Origin: Alteromonadaceae bacterium | GTDB lineage: Bacteria; Pseudomonadota; Gammaproteobacteria; Enterobacterales; Alteromonadaceae | DNA: 61,272 nucleotides | NCBI GenBank assembly: GCA_013373625.1 | Contig: JABXHM010000079.1 | Location: forward strand, 1-61,272 | Direction of reading: 5' to 3' | Position numbers and translations under genes: made by a program | Part shown: in pieces, positions 17,527 to 26,449 of the stretch | How positions within the stretch are numbered: position 1 is the stretch's first letter | Layout of the letters: the number at the start of each line of letters is the position of its first letter | Notes under the pieces: model-generated | Told to the model about the DNA's origin: nothing | Databases searched by the model: none | Seen by the model: the letters and a program-made list of their open reading frames with translations, nothing else

Positions 17527-17889
17527 GTGGAGTTAACAAAAGCATTGGCAGAAGTTGCCATTACTGGAATGTTCGAAGGTATGCAGCGTGAGGCAGAAAT
17601 CATTGTCTCTGCACTACAATATGAACCTGTAAACGATGAAGCAAAACTGAGTTTACAGGCGCTGGTATCAATGAGTTCATTGCGATATCAGGAAGCCGTT
17701 GAACTGTTGGCTCCATGGTGTCATACCAATGACACCGCTATGCCGCATGCGTTTTTAGCACTGAGTTTATGGAAGACCGACCAGCTTTTCGAAGCGAATC
17801 AGCTGTGCGAGTCTATTTTGAACCAGTGCAACGATTCTCATGCAATTGAAATGGCAGAAGAAATTCAGCAACAATTGGAGGCACAATAA
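17527..17889 (+). CDS. yscG: YscG-like TPR chaperone of the needle subunit
   Basis: 120 residues with TPR-like helical repeats (EAKLSLQALVSMSSLRYQEAVELLAPW and MPHAFLALSLWKTDQLFEANQLC), the size and make-up of YscG/PscG (about 115). YscG clasps the C-terminal helix of the needle protein to stop premature polymerisation. Translation apparently starts at GTG 17527. The stop overlaps the next ATG by one base (TAATG). Confidence 0.8.
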   Translation: MELTKALAEVAITGMFEGMQREAEIIVSALQYEPVNDEAKLSLQALVSMSSLRYQEAVELLAPWCHTNDTAMPHAFLALSLWKTDQLFEANQLCESILNQCNDSHAIEMAEEIQQQLEAQ

Positions 17890-18212
17890 TGGAGCCTGTA
17901 TCTGGAATAAGCAGCGCATCGTTTGATTCGTTTTCCACCTCAGAATTTACCATGGCTGATAATTTTGCGGAAAATTATCAGGACATCGACTCTCTGGGCA
18001 ATAAGTTCTTTGAAATCTTGTCCGATGCAAAAGAAAACATCGCCACAAAATCGGTTGAGATCAGTGAGGCACTCAACGTCAAAGACATATCACCAGTGGA
18101 TTTGATCCGTCTGCAATTTCAATTGGCCGAGTTGACCATTCAGCAGGAACTCGTCAGTAAAGGTGTATCAAAAAGTACCCAGAACGTTGATACCTTATTG
18201 AAGGCACAATAA
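17889..18212 (+). CDS. sctI: T3SS inner rod protein (YscI family)
   Basis: 107 residues. The acidic Ser/Asp-rich first half and the C-terminal helix (DLIRLQFQLAELTIQQELVSKGVSK... LLKAQ) match the YscI/PscI pattern, whose last residues are conserved and needed to anchor the needle. It is coupled to yscG upstream and sctJ downstream by one-base overlaps. There is no yscH (YopR) between yscG and this gene, unlike in Yersinia. Confidence 0.85.
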   Translation: MEPVSGISSASFDSFSTSEFTMADNFAENYQDIDSLGNKFFEILSDAKENIATKSVEISEALNVKDISPVDLIRLQFQLAELTIQQELVSKGVSKSTQNVDTLLKAQ

Positions 18213-18817
18213 TGTTTCGCGTCAGGCATCTTTTTTTGCTCACCTGCTTATTTGTCTTAACAGCATGCAAAGTGGAATTGTACTCCGGCCTGGATGAGCA
18301 GGAGGGCAATGAAATGCTGGCATTGCTGTTATCAGAGGGGATTGCTGCCAGTAAAGAAAAAGGCAAGGGCGAAACCGTTAACCTACAAGTAGAGGAGTCG
18401 GATTTATCAGCCGCCATGACGTTATTGTCGAGACACTCCTACCCCCGACATCAGTACGCCACGCTGGATGATGTGTTTCCACAAGGCGGCCTTATACAAT
18501 CGCCGATGGCAGACAGCGCCCGATATAGCTTTGCAAAATCACAGGGATTGGCTGCGACGCTCGCGACTATCGATGGCGTACTAACGGCAAAAGTACATTT
18601 GGTGTTGCCAGAGAAAGATTCAGGAAACAAGCTTTCACAGCCCAGTGCGGTGAAGCCTGCAAAAGCGTCGGTGTTTATAAAATACAACCGAAATGTCGAC
18701 CTTGAAGCTTATATTCCACAAATTAAAACCATGGTAGCCAATGCTGTGGAAGATCTGGAATACGCGAATGTAGCGGTCGTCATTTTTCCTAGCATCCCCA
18801 ATAACACGCACTTATAG
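18212..18817 (+). CDS. sctJ: T3SS inner-membrane ring lipoprotein (YscJ family), without C-terminal membrane helix
   Basis: 201 residues. Signal peptide with lipobox LFVLTAC (Cys19). The first ring-building module contains YSGLDEQEGNEMLALLLSEGI, followed by a linker and the second module with AKVHLVLPEKDSG and ASVFIKYN, typical of YscJ/PrgK. It ends at VVIFPSIPNNTHL, about 40 residues before the position where YscJ and PrgK have a transmembrane helix, so anchoring should depend on the lipid, as in the shorter EscJ. It forms the inner of the two rings in the inner membrane. Confidence 0.92.
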   Translation: MFRVRHLFLLTCLFVLTACKVELYSGLDEQEGNEMLALLLSEGIAASKEKGKGETVNLQVEESDLSAAMTLLSRHSYPRHQYATLDDVFPQGGLIQSPMADSARYSFAKSQGLAATLATIDGVLTAKVHLVLPEKDSGNKLSQPSAVKPAKASVFIKYNRNVDLEAYIPQIKTMVANAVEDLEYANVAVVIFPSIPNNTHL

Positions 18818-18831
18818 CGAGTGTAGATGCC

Positions 18832-19548
18832 ATGACAAAGGCAAATTACAAAACCTTGCTTGATGATGCATATTTTAAACGCTGGTTGGTACTGAGTAGC
18901 TCACCTGTAAATTGGGTTGACGCTTCCTGGCAGAAGACGTTTGAGCATGGCCTGCCCCCTTCAGTGCTTTCACATTCCAACGCGAATGTTTGGTTGCGCG
19001 AGAATCTTTCGCTAACAACCATCCGCTGGGAATGGTTTCATTCCCCCATCAGTAAAGTACTGTTATTAAATTCCGTAGCGTTATACCGTTTGCTGACCGT
19101 CATGGGGGCGCTGTGCTACACAAAGGAATTTTATAGGGTGGTCACTACCGTTGCTCGGCAACAGCTGTACGACCAATTGCCCGCTGAACAAGTCCATTTT
19201 ATTGAGCAAAATGGCGCTATGCTACTACACGATAACGTGGAGTTGCTGTGCGCCGTGTCCGAAGCACTGCCGCTACTCCAATCGGATGGCGAGACTTTGG
19301 TTGATTTTCGTATTCCGGGCGCGCTGATTCTATATCGACTCCTCGCCTTGAGTCAGCAAACGCTATCGACGGATCCCACTCTATTGGCGAGCTGGTTTCG
19401 CTATCTGCAGCTACAACTGCCCCAGTCTTTTGCTAGCACGACTGAGGATCTAACAAGACACCTGCCAGCGGCGGACGCACGTGTTCGCTTGGCAATCACC
19501 AAACTCATCCGATTTTTGGAACCATCATGCCTGCATTTGTTGAAATAA
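18832..19548 (+). CDS. sctK: T3SS sorting-platform protein (YscK family)
   Basis: 238 residues in the yscK position between sctJ and sctL. It is leucine- and tryptophan-rich, with ANVWLRENLSL, HSPISKVLLLNSVALYRLL and GALCYTKEFYRVV, fitting the poorly conserved SctK family. SctK links the ATPase-side sorting platform (SctQ, SctL, SctN) to the ring. No signal peptide. The call depends on position as well as on sequence. Its end overlaps sctL by 22 bases. Confidence 0.7.
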   Translation: MTKANYKTLLDDAYFKRWLVLSSSPVNWVDASWQKTFEHGLPPSVLSHSNANVWLRENLSLTTIRWEWFHSPISKVLLLNSVALYRLLTVMGALCYTKEFYRVVTTVARQQLYDQLPAEQVHFIEQNGAMLLHDNVELLCAVSEALPLLQSDGETLVDFRIPGALILYRLLALSQQTLSTDPTLLASWFRYLQLQLPQSFASTTEDLTRHLPAADARVRLAITKLIRFLEPSCLHLLK

Positions 19549-20144
19549 AACCTCTTTCGACCACATTGTCTGATGACTGTAAAGTCATAAAAAAGGCAGA
19601 GTACCAGCGTTACTTAGATGCGCAGGATATTGTCTCACAAGCAAAGCAGCAGGCGCTCGACATCATTGCTACTGCACAGCAAGCAAGAGAAGAGGAGAAA
19701 CGCCGAGGTTATCAGGACGGGTTGGAACATGCTGATACGGCGCAGGGAACGGCTATGATGCATACTCTTGATTTATGTCAGCAATATCTATCCGAACACC
19801 AAAATGACATTGTTGAGCTGGCAATTAGCGTGGTGCACAAAGTGCTAGGCAACTTCACCCAAGACTCATTGTTTATAGCGGCTGCGCAAGAGGCGTTAAG
19901 TAAGTACAAAAACAGCCAGACTATCGTGTTACATGTCGCACCAGAGCGACTTACCAGTGTGCAGGACAATATCGATAAGTTATCTGAAAAATGGGGTATC
20001 GCTGGTAAATTAACGTTACTGGGAGATGAAAGTCTTGCGTCTGAAGCATGTATATTGGAAACCCCAGTCGGGCGTTTGGATGCTTCACTTTCTAGCCAAT
20101 TGGTTGCGTTGGAAGCAGCGTTGCGGAATCAATCCCAACAATGA
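19527..20144 (+). CDS. sctL: T3SS ATPase regulator/stator (YscL family)
   Basis: 205 residues with the FliH/YscL layout: an N-terminal helix-rich part with QAKQQALDIIATAQQAREEEKRRGYQDGLEHA (a coiled coil), then the C-terminal domain with VELAISVVHKVLGNF, IVLHVAPERL and ACILETPVGRLDASLSSQL. It binds and holds the SctN ATPase. It is the last gene of the rightward operon. Confidence 0.9.
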   Translation: MPAFVEIKPLSTTLSDDCKVIKKAEYQRYLDAQDIVSQAKQQALDIIATAQQAREEEKRRGYQDGLEHADTAQGTAMMHTLDLCQQYLSEHQNDIVELAISVVHKVLGNFTQDSLFIAAAQEALSKYKNSQTIVLHVAPERLTSVQDNIDKLSEKWGIAGKLTLLGDESLASEACILETPVGRLDASLSSQLVALEAALRNQSQQ

Positions 20145-20358
20145 ACAGCGATATTTTGACACGAAGATGTTTACCGTATTGATAACAAACGGTCGACAAT
20201 GCTTTAAATAAAACCTAAAAGGTGTTCACGATCCTGCCAGGTAAAAGCGGGGGGATTATAGCAAACAGGGAATCCCCGACGCTAAACAACACGGCCACTG
20301 GATAACGCTCACATTTCCCCCTTCCTCAACGGCTCGTTCGGTTAAACGTAACGAACCG
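20145..20358. terminator. convergent gap with hairpins after sctL
   Basis: Two inverted repeats lie in the gap. One is GGGGATT (20251-20257) with AATCCCC (20271-20277). The other, AACGGCTCGTT (20328-20338) with AACGAACCGTT (20350-20360), is followed on the plus strand by ATTTTAA and could terminate the rightward operon; it touches the stop codon of the opposite gene. Neither has a long T-run. Confidence 0.35.
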
Positions 20359-21429
20359 TTATTTTAAAAAGTAATAGTTAGCGCCAGTCAAACCTGACGT
20401 GAGTTGGCTAACCATACAACGTTTGATCATCAATGATTTTTGGCCAGAATGCTCCAATGTAGTCAAGTTTTGATCATAAAGCATATCCAGCATATCCTGC
20501 GTATAGCAATTTAGTGAAACGTAAAATTCCTTTTCGTCTGAGGCGTTCGCGAGTGTGGAACGAATTAGGTCAATTTGCTCATCGCTGCCCGCGATAGCGC
20601 CAGGATGACACCGGCTTGCGAGCCGAAGGTTAACTGCAAGATCGTTTTGCAACTGAAACTCCAAGGCAGAAAAGTGATTAATCTTTGCTTTGTAATCTTT
20701 TAACTGTAATTGCAGCGTGTTTATTTCAGGCGTATTCGTCAGTCTCTTGGTCTGCAATTCACAATGTACAATAATCTTGTGTAGGTTAAGCATTGTTTTG
20801 CGCAGAAGGCTCAACTCGTGTGCCTGCGTAACTAACCAATGATGGCCGATATCAGCGTTCTGGCTTTCTTGAATGCCGACAACGATTTTATCATTCGCGT
20901 CGGATATTAACCGACCACTTTCTTGCGTTGCACTTTTCAATTGGTGCTGGGTGACATCGATGGTTTGCAGAGTCGACGAAATCCAACTCGATAGCTCTTC
21001 CAACGTGAATTGGCAACTAGCCAGGTCTGTATCAGTTTGGTTTATCTCCAGAAGTGTCTGGTAAGTATAATCCAAAGCGGTGTCTACTTGAGTATACAAC
21101 TCAACGAGCAAGCCAAGAACCTTGTAAGACACATTATTTTCTGATTCACTTGGTATCTTCACAACATCCGACAACCCCAAATGCGTGTTCTGCTGTAATA
21201 GCTTGTTGAATATATCTACCAATAGCTGGCTAAACTTTTTACGATGTTCAATCGCTGTTTCCAAGCCCACCCGTTGGGTATTTTTACTGGCGAGTGACAC
21301 GTCTCGCAGATGCCTGACTAATTGTAATGTCAGCGGTAAAATGCTGGTATTTGCATTGGTAACCATTTCTGGAGTGGTAACTACGTCTATGATTGCATCG
21401 CAACTGTATGCATGCAGTTCTGCGTCCAT
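20359..21429 (-). CDS. unknown helical protein beside a T3SS chaperone, candidate substrate
   Basis: 356 residues from the ATG at 21429, which has a good ribosome site (AAAGGAG) seven bases ahead; a GTG seven codons upstream is unlikely. No family recognised. It is mostly amphipathic helix with long coiled-coil-like stretches around residues 120-270 and no signal peptide. The short stretch LQNDLAV also occurs in the 914-residue protein. It follows a class I chaperone gene in the same direction, so it may be that chaperone's cargo. Placement between the ysc operon and the export-apparatus operon points to a T3SS role, but effector, translocator accessory or regulator are all open. Confidence 0.45.
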   Translation of the reverse strand: MDAELHAYSCDAIIDVVTTPEMVTNANTSILPLTLQLVRHLRDVSLASKNTQRVGLETAIEHRKKFSQLLVDIFNKLLQQNTHLGLSDVVKIPSESENNVSYKVLGLLVELYTQVDTALDYTYQTLLEINQTDTDLASCQFTLEELSSWISSTLQTIDVTQHQLKSATQESGRLISDANDKIVVGIQESQNADIGHHWLVTQAHELSLLRKTMLNLHKIIVHCELQTKRLTNTPEINTLQLQLKDYKAKINHFSALEFQLQNDLAVNLRLASRCHPGAIAGSDEQIDLIRSTLANASDEKEFYVSLNCYTQDMLDMLYDQNLTTLEHSGQKSLMIKRCMVSQLTSGLTGANYYFLK

Positions 21430-21647
21430 TGTGTCTACTCCTTTCCCCACAAAACTCTGTTTTTCGTTGGCTATGCAGCTTGGTCTGTTTTATTCAGTAA
21501 GCCTGTTACAAGTTAACGGCTTATCTTATTGATTTATTTAATTATTAAACGTTATGTCGCGACTTAAATGCCCCCATCATAGACATAGTATCTGCAATAA
21601 TGGAGGCACATTCACTGCATATTTTGGTACCCTGGCAACGAAAGGCG

Positions 21648-22100
21648 TTATACCCGAACAGAATAGTCGTTTACGGGGGTTGAGGCAGTGAGGGTTTTGT
21701 TTTCCTCATGGTTAATCACACCTTGCCAGTGCTTGGCGCTTTGAAACAGCTCCGTGATACGCTCTGAAAGCAACTCAACGTTTATGTCGATGACATCCAT
21801 ACGGTCACAAATAACGAGCTCTTCAGTCAACGAATTGTACGACAGCGTACTAAAGTGCGTCCCGCTCCAAAGATAATTCGCTTCAAGAATTTCACTGCTT
21901 AGAGATTTCAACGCGCGGTTTGACACATGGCCTGCTGAGACGGTAGCAATGAGCGTCGGTGTGCCATTTTCTTCATGAGAATAAATATTAATGGCAATAT
22001 CGTCCCAGCTAAAATGGCATGCATCTTCGACTGACCCCGACATAGCCTGATCATGTTTAACGGCGAAGTCGTTGATGAGTTGTTGAAAGTTAAATTTCAT
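21648..22100 (-). CDS. class I T3SS chaperone (CesT/SycE-like)
   Basis: 150 residues with the alpha-beta arrangement of small dimeric effector chaperones: an N-terminal helix (FNFQQLINDFAVKH), strands (FSWDDIAINIYS, PTLIATVSAGHV), ANYLWSGTHFSTLSYNSLTEELVICDRMD, and a C-terminal helix (VELLSERITELFQSAKHW). Such proteins bind the N-terminal hundred residues of one effector. The neighbours on both sides (20359-21429 downstream; 22369-24069 divergent) are the obvious cargo candidates. Confidence 0.65.
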   Translation of the reverse strand: MKFNFQQLINDFAVKHDQAMSGSVEDACHFSWDDIAINIYSHEENGTPTLIATVSAGHVSNRALKSLSSEILEANYLWSGTHFSTLSYNSLTEELVICDRMDVIDINVELLSERITELFQSAKHWQGVINHEENKTLTASTPVNDYSVRV

Positions 22101-22368
22101 GTGGCCGATTTCCTGTTCTTCTTACAATACGTGATTAATCACTATGTTTGTTACTGGAAATTTAGCGTTGCAACGCCCCAAACACTTTAAATAAACCAAT
22201 GGATTTTTGTGTTTTTGGTTTTAAATTACAACGATGGCCATCCATTATTTTCATAGCGGATAAACTTTATGCCTAAATACTAAAATTCTTGCTACAAAAT
22301 ATAACCGTTACTCTTTTTATTCTTATAGTGTATTTCACTCAATCTATTAATTTTTAAGAGTATTTACT
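22101..22368. promoter_or_regulatory. A+T-rich divergent promoter region
   Basis: This 268-base region separates the leftward chaperone gene from the rightward unknown gene and should hold both promoters. It is strikingly A+T-rich and contains TAAAATTCTTGC (about 22281-22292), which resembles the A-rich box plus CTTG seen twice before yscB. No coding sequence is evident. Confidence 0.3.
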
Positions 22369-24069
22369 ATGGCTAACTATATCGGTCGTGTGACCGGCAC
22401 TCAAGCTCCTGCAGCACCTGCACAGACACAAACCCGCACAGTGACGAATGGTATTAATAATTTTATTGATCAGATTCGTCGTCGAATGTTTACCCATAAC
22501 CGCGTAGATGCGGCCCCGCAAACGCGCACGCAAATCCAGCCTGGAACGCCAATTCAGCAGCAACCGGCCCAGCCCAACCAAGCAAAGGAAGATAGCATCA
22601 CCAAGGCCCAAAAACTGATTAATACAGTGAAGGATGAGCTCAGGACACTGCAGCAGACGCTACCTACCACCGTCGCGCCTGTTGCGTTACAACAGCGTGA
22701 CCCAAGTGACTTCGCCGCTCAATGTATTAATGATTGTAACGGCATAATGCAGACACTTGATTTGCCCAAGCTTGATAGCCAACTTGTAGCTCTCAAAAAA
22801 GACGCCGATGAATTAAATCTTACATTACAAAATGAAGATCATGTCGCTGCAATAGAACGTGTATTAAAGCCAGCTATTGCTCTTGGAGAGTACCTTCAGC
22901 CCATCACTGAAAAATTAAATGAGTTAACGACATTCGCTAATTCGGAAAAAAAGCTCGTTAGTTCCAAGACTATGGACCCTGCGATGAAAGCATCAGCCGT
23001 TTGGGCCCTAAAAAACCTACATACCGCATTAAAAACTTATCAAGAAGCAATCTACTATACGACATTAGAGGCTCATCAAAAGATCTATGATCATGTCGAA
23101 AATACAGACCTGCCGGACGCGGAGGACTCGGTCAGATCAGCCATGTTCCAGTTACAAGCGAAAAGCTCAGTGGAGGCGCATGCATTAAAGGCATGGAGAT
23201 CCACCAATAACCGCGCTGAAGTTGAGAAACGCATAAAATACGATGTAGCTAAGCCCAACGACGCTACTGCTAAAACGTTACCTGCAAGAATAGCCCGTCA
23301 GATTCGGAATGAGAATAAACTGATGCATACTCAGACTATAGCGATGCACCAGTTTAATCCTGATGGTGCGGCTAAATTGGCAGGTATCGACGAGTATATG
23401 GCAACTTTCGGTGATTCCTTTGATGTTCTGCAAGGGGCAGTAGAAGACTTCAACAAGATCCAGCAAATGGCCAACCCTGAAAAATATAAGAACTTTTCAA
23501 TCAACGAGATAAAGTTTGAGGTAGAGTCCGCTGCCAGCAAACTAAGTAAAGTTAACGAAGCGCTTGAAATGCAATACTCTTCCGACGTAAAACAAGTAGA
23601 CAACTTCCTGGAAGCCATTGATGTTCCGCTGAATGATTTAATTGAACGACGACAAGAACTACGTAATTTGGAAAATAACCCCGATGCAAGCTTCATGGAT
23701 GACGCAATTGATACGTATCAAAATATTAAGAATATGTTGACCTCTAGACTAGAGGCTAGCAAGCATATTCAGCAAAAAGTGGCAGAAATCGATCGGGAGC
23801 TTCAGGGTATGAAATCCTTCATGGATGACAGCATAAATAAACTGCAAGCTAAATTAGCTGACTTGGAAACAAGTCTAGATACATTGCAAAATGTTGAACC
23901 TCGTGACGTAAACAACCAAGAGATAGACGCTATAAGCATTGCAATTGGAGAGCTGCAAAACTCAATTAACGCGCCTATTGGCAGGACTATTGATTCTTTG
24001 GAGACGGCCCAAGTAATTCATAATACAATGCGAGCCAACCCCTTGAGTTTTTACACTAATATAGTGTAA
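22369..24069 (+). CDS. coiled-coil protein, candidate T3SS effector
   Basis: 566 residues, no known family recognised. Residues 1-75 are rich in Ala, Gln, Pro and Thr (APAAPAQTQTRTVTNG, PGTPIQQQPAQPNQ), an export-signal-like composition with a short basic helix near 28-41. From about 75 to the end it is amphipathic helix with clear heptads. LHTALKTYQEAIYY (217-230) resembles LHTALKTMQNAVNYY in the 914-residue protein at the other edge of the cluster. No signal peptide or membrane segment. It is divergent from a class I chaperone gene and has its own terminator, the usual setting of an effector gene. Its function is unknown. Confidence 0.55.
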   Translation: MANYIGRVTGTQAPAAPAQTQTRTVTNGINNFIDQIRRRMFTHNRVDAAPQTRTQIQPGTPIQQQPAQPNQAKEDSITKAQKLINTVKDELRTLQQTLPTTVAPVALQQRDPSDFAAQCINDCNGIMQTLDLPKLDSQLVALKKDADELNLTLQNEDHVAAIERVLKPAIALGEYLQPITEKLNELTTFANSEKKLVSSKTMDPAMKASAVWALKNLHTALKTYQEAIYYTTLEAHQKIYDHVENTDLPDAEDSVRSAMFQLQAKSSVEAHALKAWRSTNNRAEVEKRIKYDVAKPNDATAKTLPARIARQIRNENKLMHTQTIAMHQFNPDGAAKLAGIDEYMATFGDSFDVLQGAVEDFNKIQQMANPEKYKNFSINEIKFEVESAASKLSKVNEALEMQYSSDVKQVDNFLEAIDVPLNDLIERRQELRNLENNPDASFMDDAIDTYQNIKNMLTSRLEASKHIQQKVAEIDRELQGMKSFMDDSINKLQAKLADLETSLDTLQNVEPRDVNNQEIDAISIAIGELQNSINAPIGRTIDSLETAQVIHNTMRANPLSFYTNIV

Positions 24070-24091
24070 TTTCAATCAAATGTGAGTGGCC

Positions 24092-24130
24092 AAGCCTGGG
24101 ACTAAACGCCGTGTTGTCTCAGGCTTTTTT
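24092..24130 (+). terminator. rho-independent terminator after the candidate effector
   Basis: AAGCCTGGGAC (24092-24102) pairs with GTCTCAGGCTT (24116-24126, one G-U pair), followed by a run of T to 24130, 23 bases after the stop of the rightward gene. Confidence 0.75.
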
Positions 24131-24320
24131 ATGCTCCGCTGACAAAGCTCTTCCTGAGTACGACGCATCAGTGCTGTTTAATTGGGATAACAAATCCAAA
24201 TGGCAATAAATACCACTGCAGGGCATTAGCATTGCAGAGACTCGTTGAACGAATAGTTTTACCCTCCGGCATACACATACCTTCTATGACCAATATGCCT
24301 CTGTCGAATGCGGTTTAACG

Positions 24321-25367
24321 CTAATCTTGCTGTTGGTGTTGCAACCAACGAATGATTTCGGCGACAGGCTCAACAAACTGGGCTGTGATTTTTCGGTCAA
24401 TGTCGATCTCGGCATACAGTGATCGGGCCAGAGGCACATTTTCGACAATCGGGATCTGGTGAGCTTCTGCTATACGGCGAATTTTTTTGGCCAGTAAATG
24501 TTCGCCTTTCATCGTCATAAAAGGCAGTGGGGCAAGGTTGGTGTCATAACGAATACACACTGCAAAATGGGTGGGGTTGGTGACAACCACATCGGCACTG
24601 GTAACACGCTTGGTAATCGCTTCATCATCGAGCATTTCACGATGAAGTTCTTTACGCTTACCTTTTATTTCAGGGTTGCCCTCAGTATCTTTATATTCTC
24701 GGCGTACTTCATCGACCGACATCCTGAGCTTTTTGAAGTGCAAGTAACGCTCAAGACCGTAGTCGGCGCCAGCGAGAAAGACAAATGCCCCCAAGCAATA
24801 CACTATAAGTCTCATTATGAGTGAAGCTGTGACGTACAGGGCACATTCTGCGCCACACTCCGGTAGTTGCATAAGCAGTAACATATTATTTTTTAACACA
24901 TACCAAGCAGCGATACACAGAACAACAATTTTTATAATTGATTTCATAAACTCCATGACGTTTTGCGCGCTGAATATTTTCTTGGTCCCCTGTATAAGGC
25001 TTATTTTTTCGATATTAAACTTTATCGATTCGACAGAAAACAACCAGCCCACCTGAACAATGTTGGCAATAATGGCAAATATAAATGTCACAAATAAAAT
25101 GGGAGAAATGATTCGTAACGTTTGCCAACCCACGTCAATTAGCGCAGGTACGGCAATTTGTTCGATAGGTAAATGACTGTATCGTAAAGGTATTTCAAAC
25201 AACGTTTTTATTTGTGCAAGCATGTTCGCACCGTCGAACCAGATGCAGGTAGTTATGGCTACCAACAAAATGAGTGACACCATTTCCTTGCTTTTAGCTA
25301 CTTGTCCTTTTTCCCTGGCATCACGGATCTTTTTGGGCGTAGGCGGTTCGGTTTTATTGCTACTCAT
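24321..25367 (-). CDS. sctU: T3SS export-gate switch protein (YscU family)
   Basis: 348 residues. The N-terminus SSNKTEPPTPKKIRDAREKGQVAKSKE is typical of FlhB/YscU. Four membrane helices lie within about residues 28-205, and the cytoplasmic domain carries the autocleavage motif NPTH (264-267) in ADVVVTNPTHFAV. Cleavage between Asn and Pro lets the machine switch from early to late substrates. Its first codons overlap the end of sctT by four bases. It is the last gene of the long leftward operon. Confidence 0.97.
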   Translation of the reverse strand: MSSNKTEPPTPKKIRDAREKGQVAKSKEMVSLILLVAITTCIWFDGANMLAQIKTLFEIPLRYSHLPIEQIAVPALIDVGWQTLRIISPILFVTFIFAIIANIVQVGWLFSVESIKFNIEKISLIQGTKKIFSAQNVMEFMKSIIKIVVLCIAAWYVLKNNMLLLMQLPECGAECALYVTASLIMRLIVYCLGAFVFLAGADYGLERYLHFKKLRMSVDEVRREYKDTEGNPEIKGKRKELHREMLDDEAITKRVTSADVVVTNPTHFAVCIRYDTNLAPLPFMTMKGEHLLAKKIRRIAEAHQIPIVENVPLARSLYAEIDIDRKITAQFVEPVAEIIRWLQHQQQD

Positions 25368-26152
25368 GGTGCCGCACTCAGTATTGTTTCCATAAAAAAG
25401 CGCATATCTGCAAAGATGCCGTCAAAAATTCCGTCAATGTGCGCTAACAATACTCTTACATAGATAATCAAAACGAGTATGGCAATGGCGCTTTTTATAG
25501 GCATAGCCAGAAAAAACACGTTGAGTTGTGGTGAAAAACGACTTATCAGAGCGAGGGTAAACTCCGCCAGGAACATGGCGATGACGACAGGCGCAGAAAA
25601 TAACACTATCGAACGGGTGAGAAAATCAAGCTGAGCTAGCAGGTAGACATCTGTACCTTCCAGGTTAAGCGGTAACATTTGACCCACAGGCCAATATACA
25701 AAGCTCTGGTATATGACCCCCAACATTAACAAAAAGGCGCCACTGATGATAAAAAACGTATTCAACAATTGCGTCAGATATATACCTAAAGGAGAGGAGT
25801 CGTCGCCAAGCAAAGGATTAACGACATTAGACATGGTTGATCCTCGTTGGTTGTCGATTAAGGTACCGACACCTTCGGCGACCCAAAATGGCACGGCAAT
25901 GACAAGCCCTACAACCAGGCCAATAGCCCCCTCTTTAAGCATCAGGCTCAAATAATCAATGCGTGTTAGCATCGCGGGAATATTGCCTTCGTTAAGTGGG
26001 AAGATAAACAAAGATAAGCTAAGCAGTATTCCGTTTCGGACCATAGCACCGCCAAGCACGTTTTTTCCCATCATGGGCATTATGGTGAAGATCAGATATA
26101 TCCTTGGCAGCGCCAACAGATATGCCTGAAACATCGCTTCTAACTTTTCCAC
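25364..26152 (-). CDS. sctT: T3SS export apparatus protein (YscT family)
   Basis: 262 residues with about eight hydrophobic segments. ALPRIYLIFTIMPMMGKNVLGGAMVRNG is the family N-terminal stretch, and AEGVGTLIDNQRGSTMSNVVNPLLGDDSSPLG the conserved loop shared with FliR. SctT forms part of the entry-gate helical assembly with SctR and SctS. It sits 16 bases after sctS. Confidence 0.95.
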   Translation of the reverse strand: MEKLEAMFQAYLLALPRIYLIFTIMPMMGKNVLGGAMVRNGILLSLSLFIFPLNEGNIPAMLTRIDYLSLMLKEGAIGLVVGLVIAVPFWVAEGVGTLIDNQRGSTMSNVVNPLLGDDSSPLGIYLTQLLNTFFIISGAFLLMLGVIYQSFVYWPVGQMLPLNLEGTDVYLLAQLDFLTRSIVLFSAPVVIAMFLAEFTLALISRFSPQLNVFFLAMPIKSAIAILVLIIYVRVLLAHIDGIFDGIFADMRFFMETILSAAP

Positions 26153-26168
26153 TGTTCAACCAAGCGCA

Positions 26169-26426
26169 TTAAATAATGCTGTTAAAAGCGGTATGACCCA
26201 ACTGCAATAACTCAGCGCCCATCCAGCGCCCTGTTATAATCAGGCCGACAATTACGGTGATCAGTTTTAACACAAAGCCTACCGTTTGCTCCTGAACTTG
26301 GGTGAGTGCCTGCAACAAACTCGTTAATGTGCCAACCACCGATGCGGCAATAATAGTGGGTAATGATAGAACGAGTACGAGCATCAGGGCCTCCTGAGCA
26401 AGCTGGATTAAATCATTTTCGTTCAT
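26169..26426 (-). CDS. sctS: T3SS export apparatus protein (YscS family)
   Basis: 85 residues, two hydrophobic hairpin helices: LIQLAQEALMLVLVLSLPTIIAASVVG and FVLKLITVIVGLIITGRWMG, linked by the conserved LTSLLQALTQVQEQT. This is a full-length FliQ/YscS-type gate subunit in the expected R-S-T order. Confidence 0.95.
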   Translation of the reverse strand: MNENDLIQLAQEALMLVLVLSLPTIIAASVVGTLTSLLQALTQVQEQTVGFVLKLITVIVGLIITGRWMGAELLQLGHTAFNSII

Positions 26427-26449
26427 TTGGTGCTCCGTTTTGATAGTGG

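Noticed and set aside
20248..20278. GGGGATT/AATCCCC hairpin as a riboswitch or small RNA
   Set aside because: A short stem with a 13-base loop, no T-run and no conserved motif is too little to call an RNA element.
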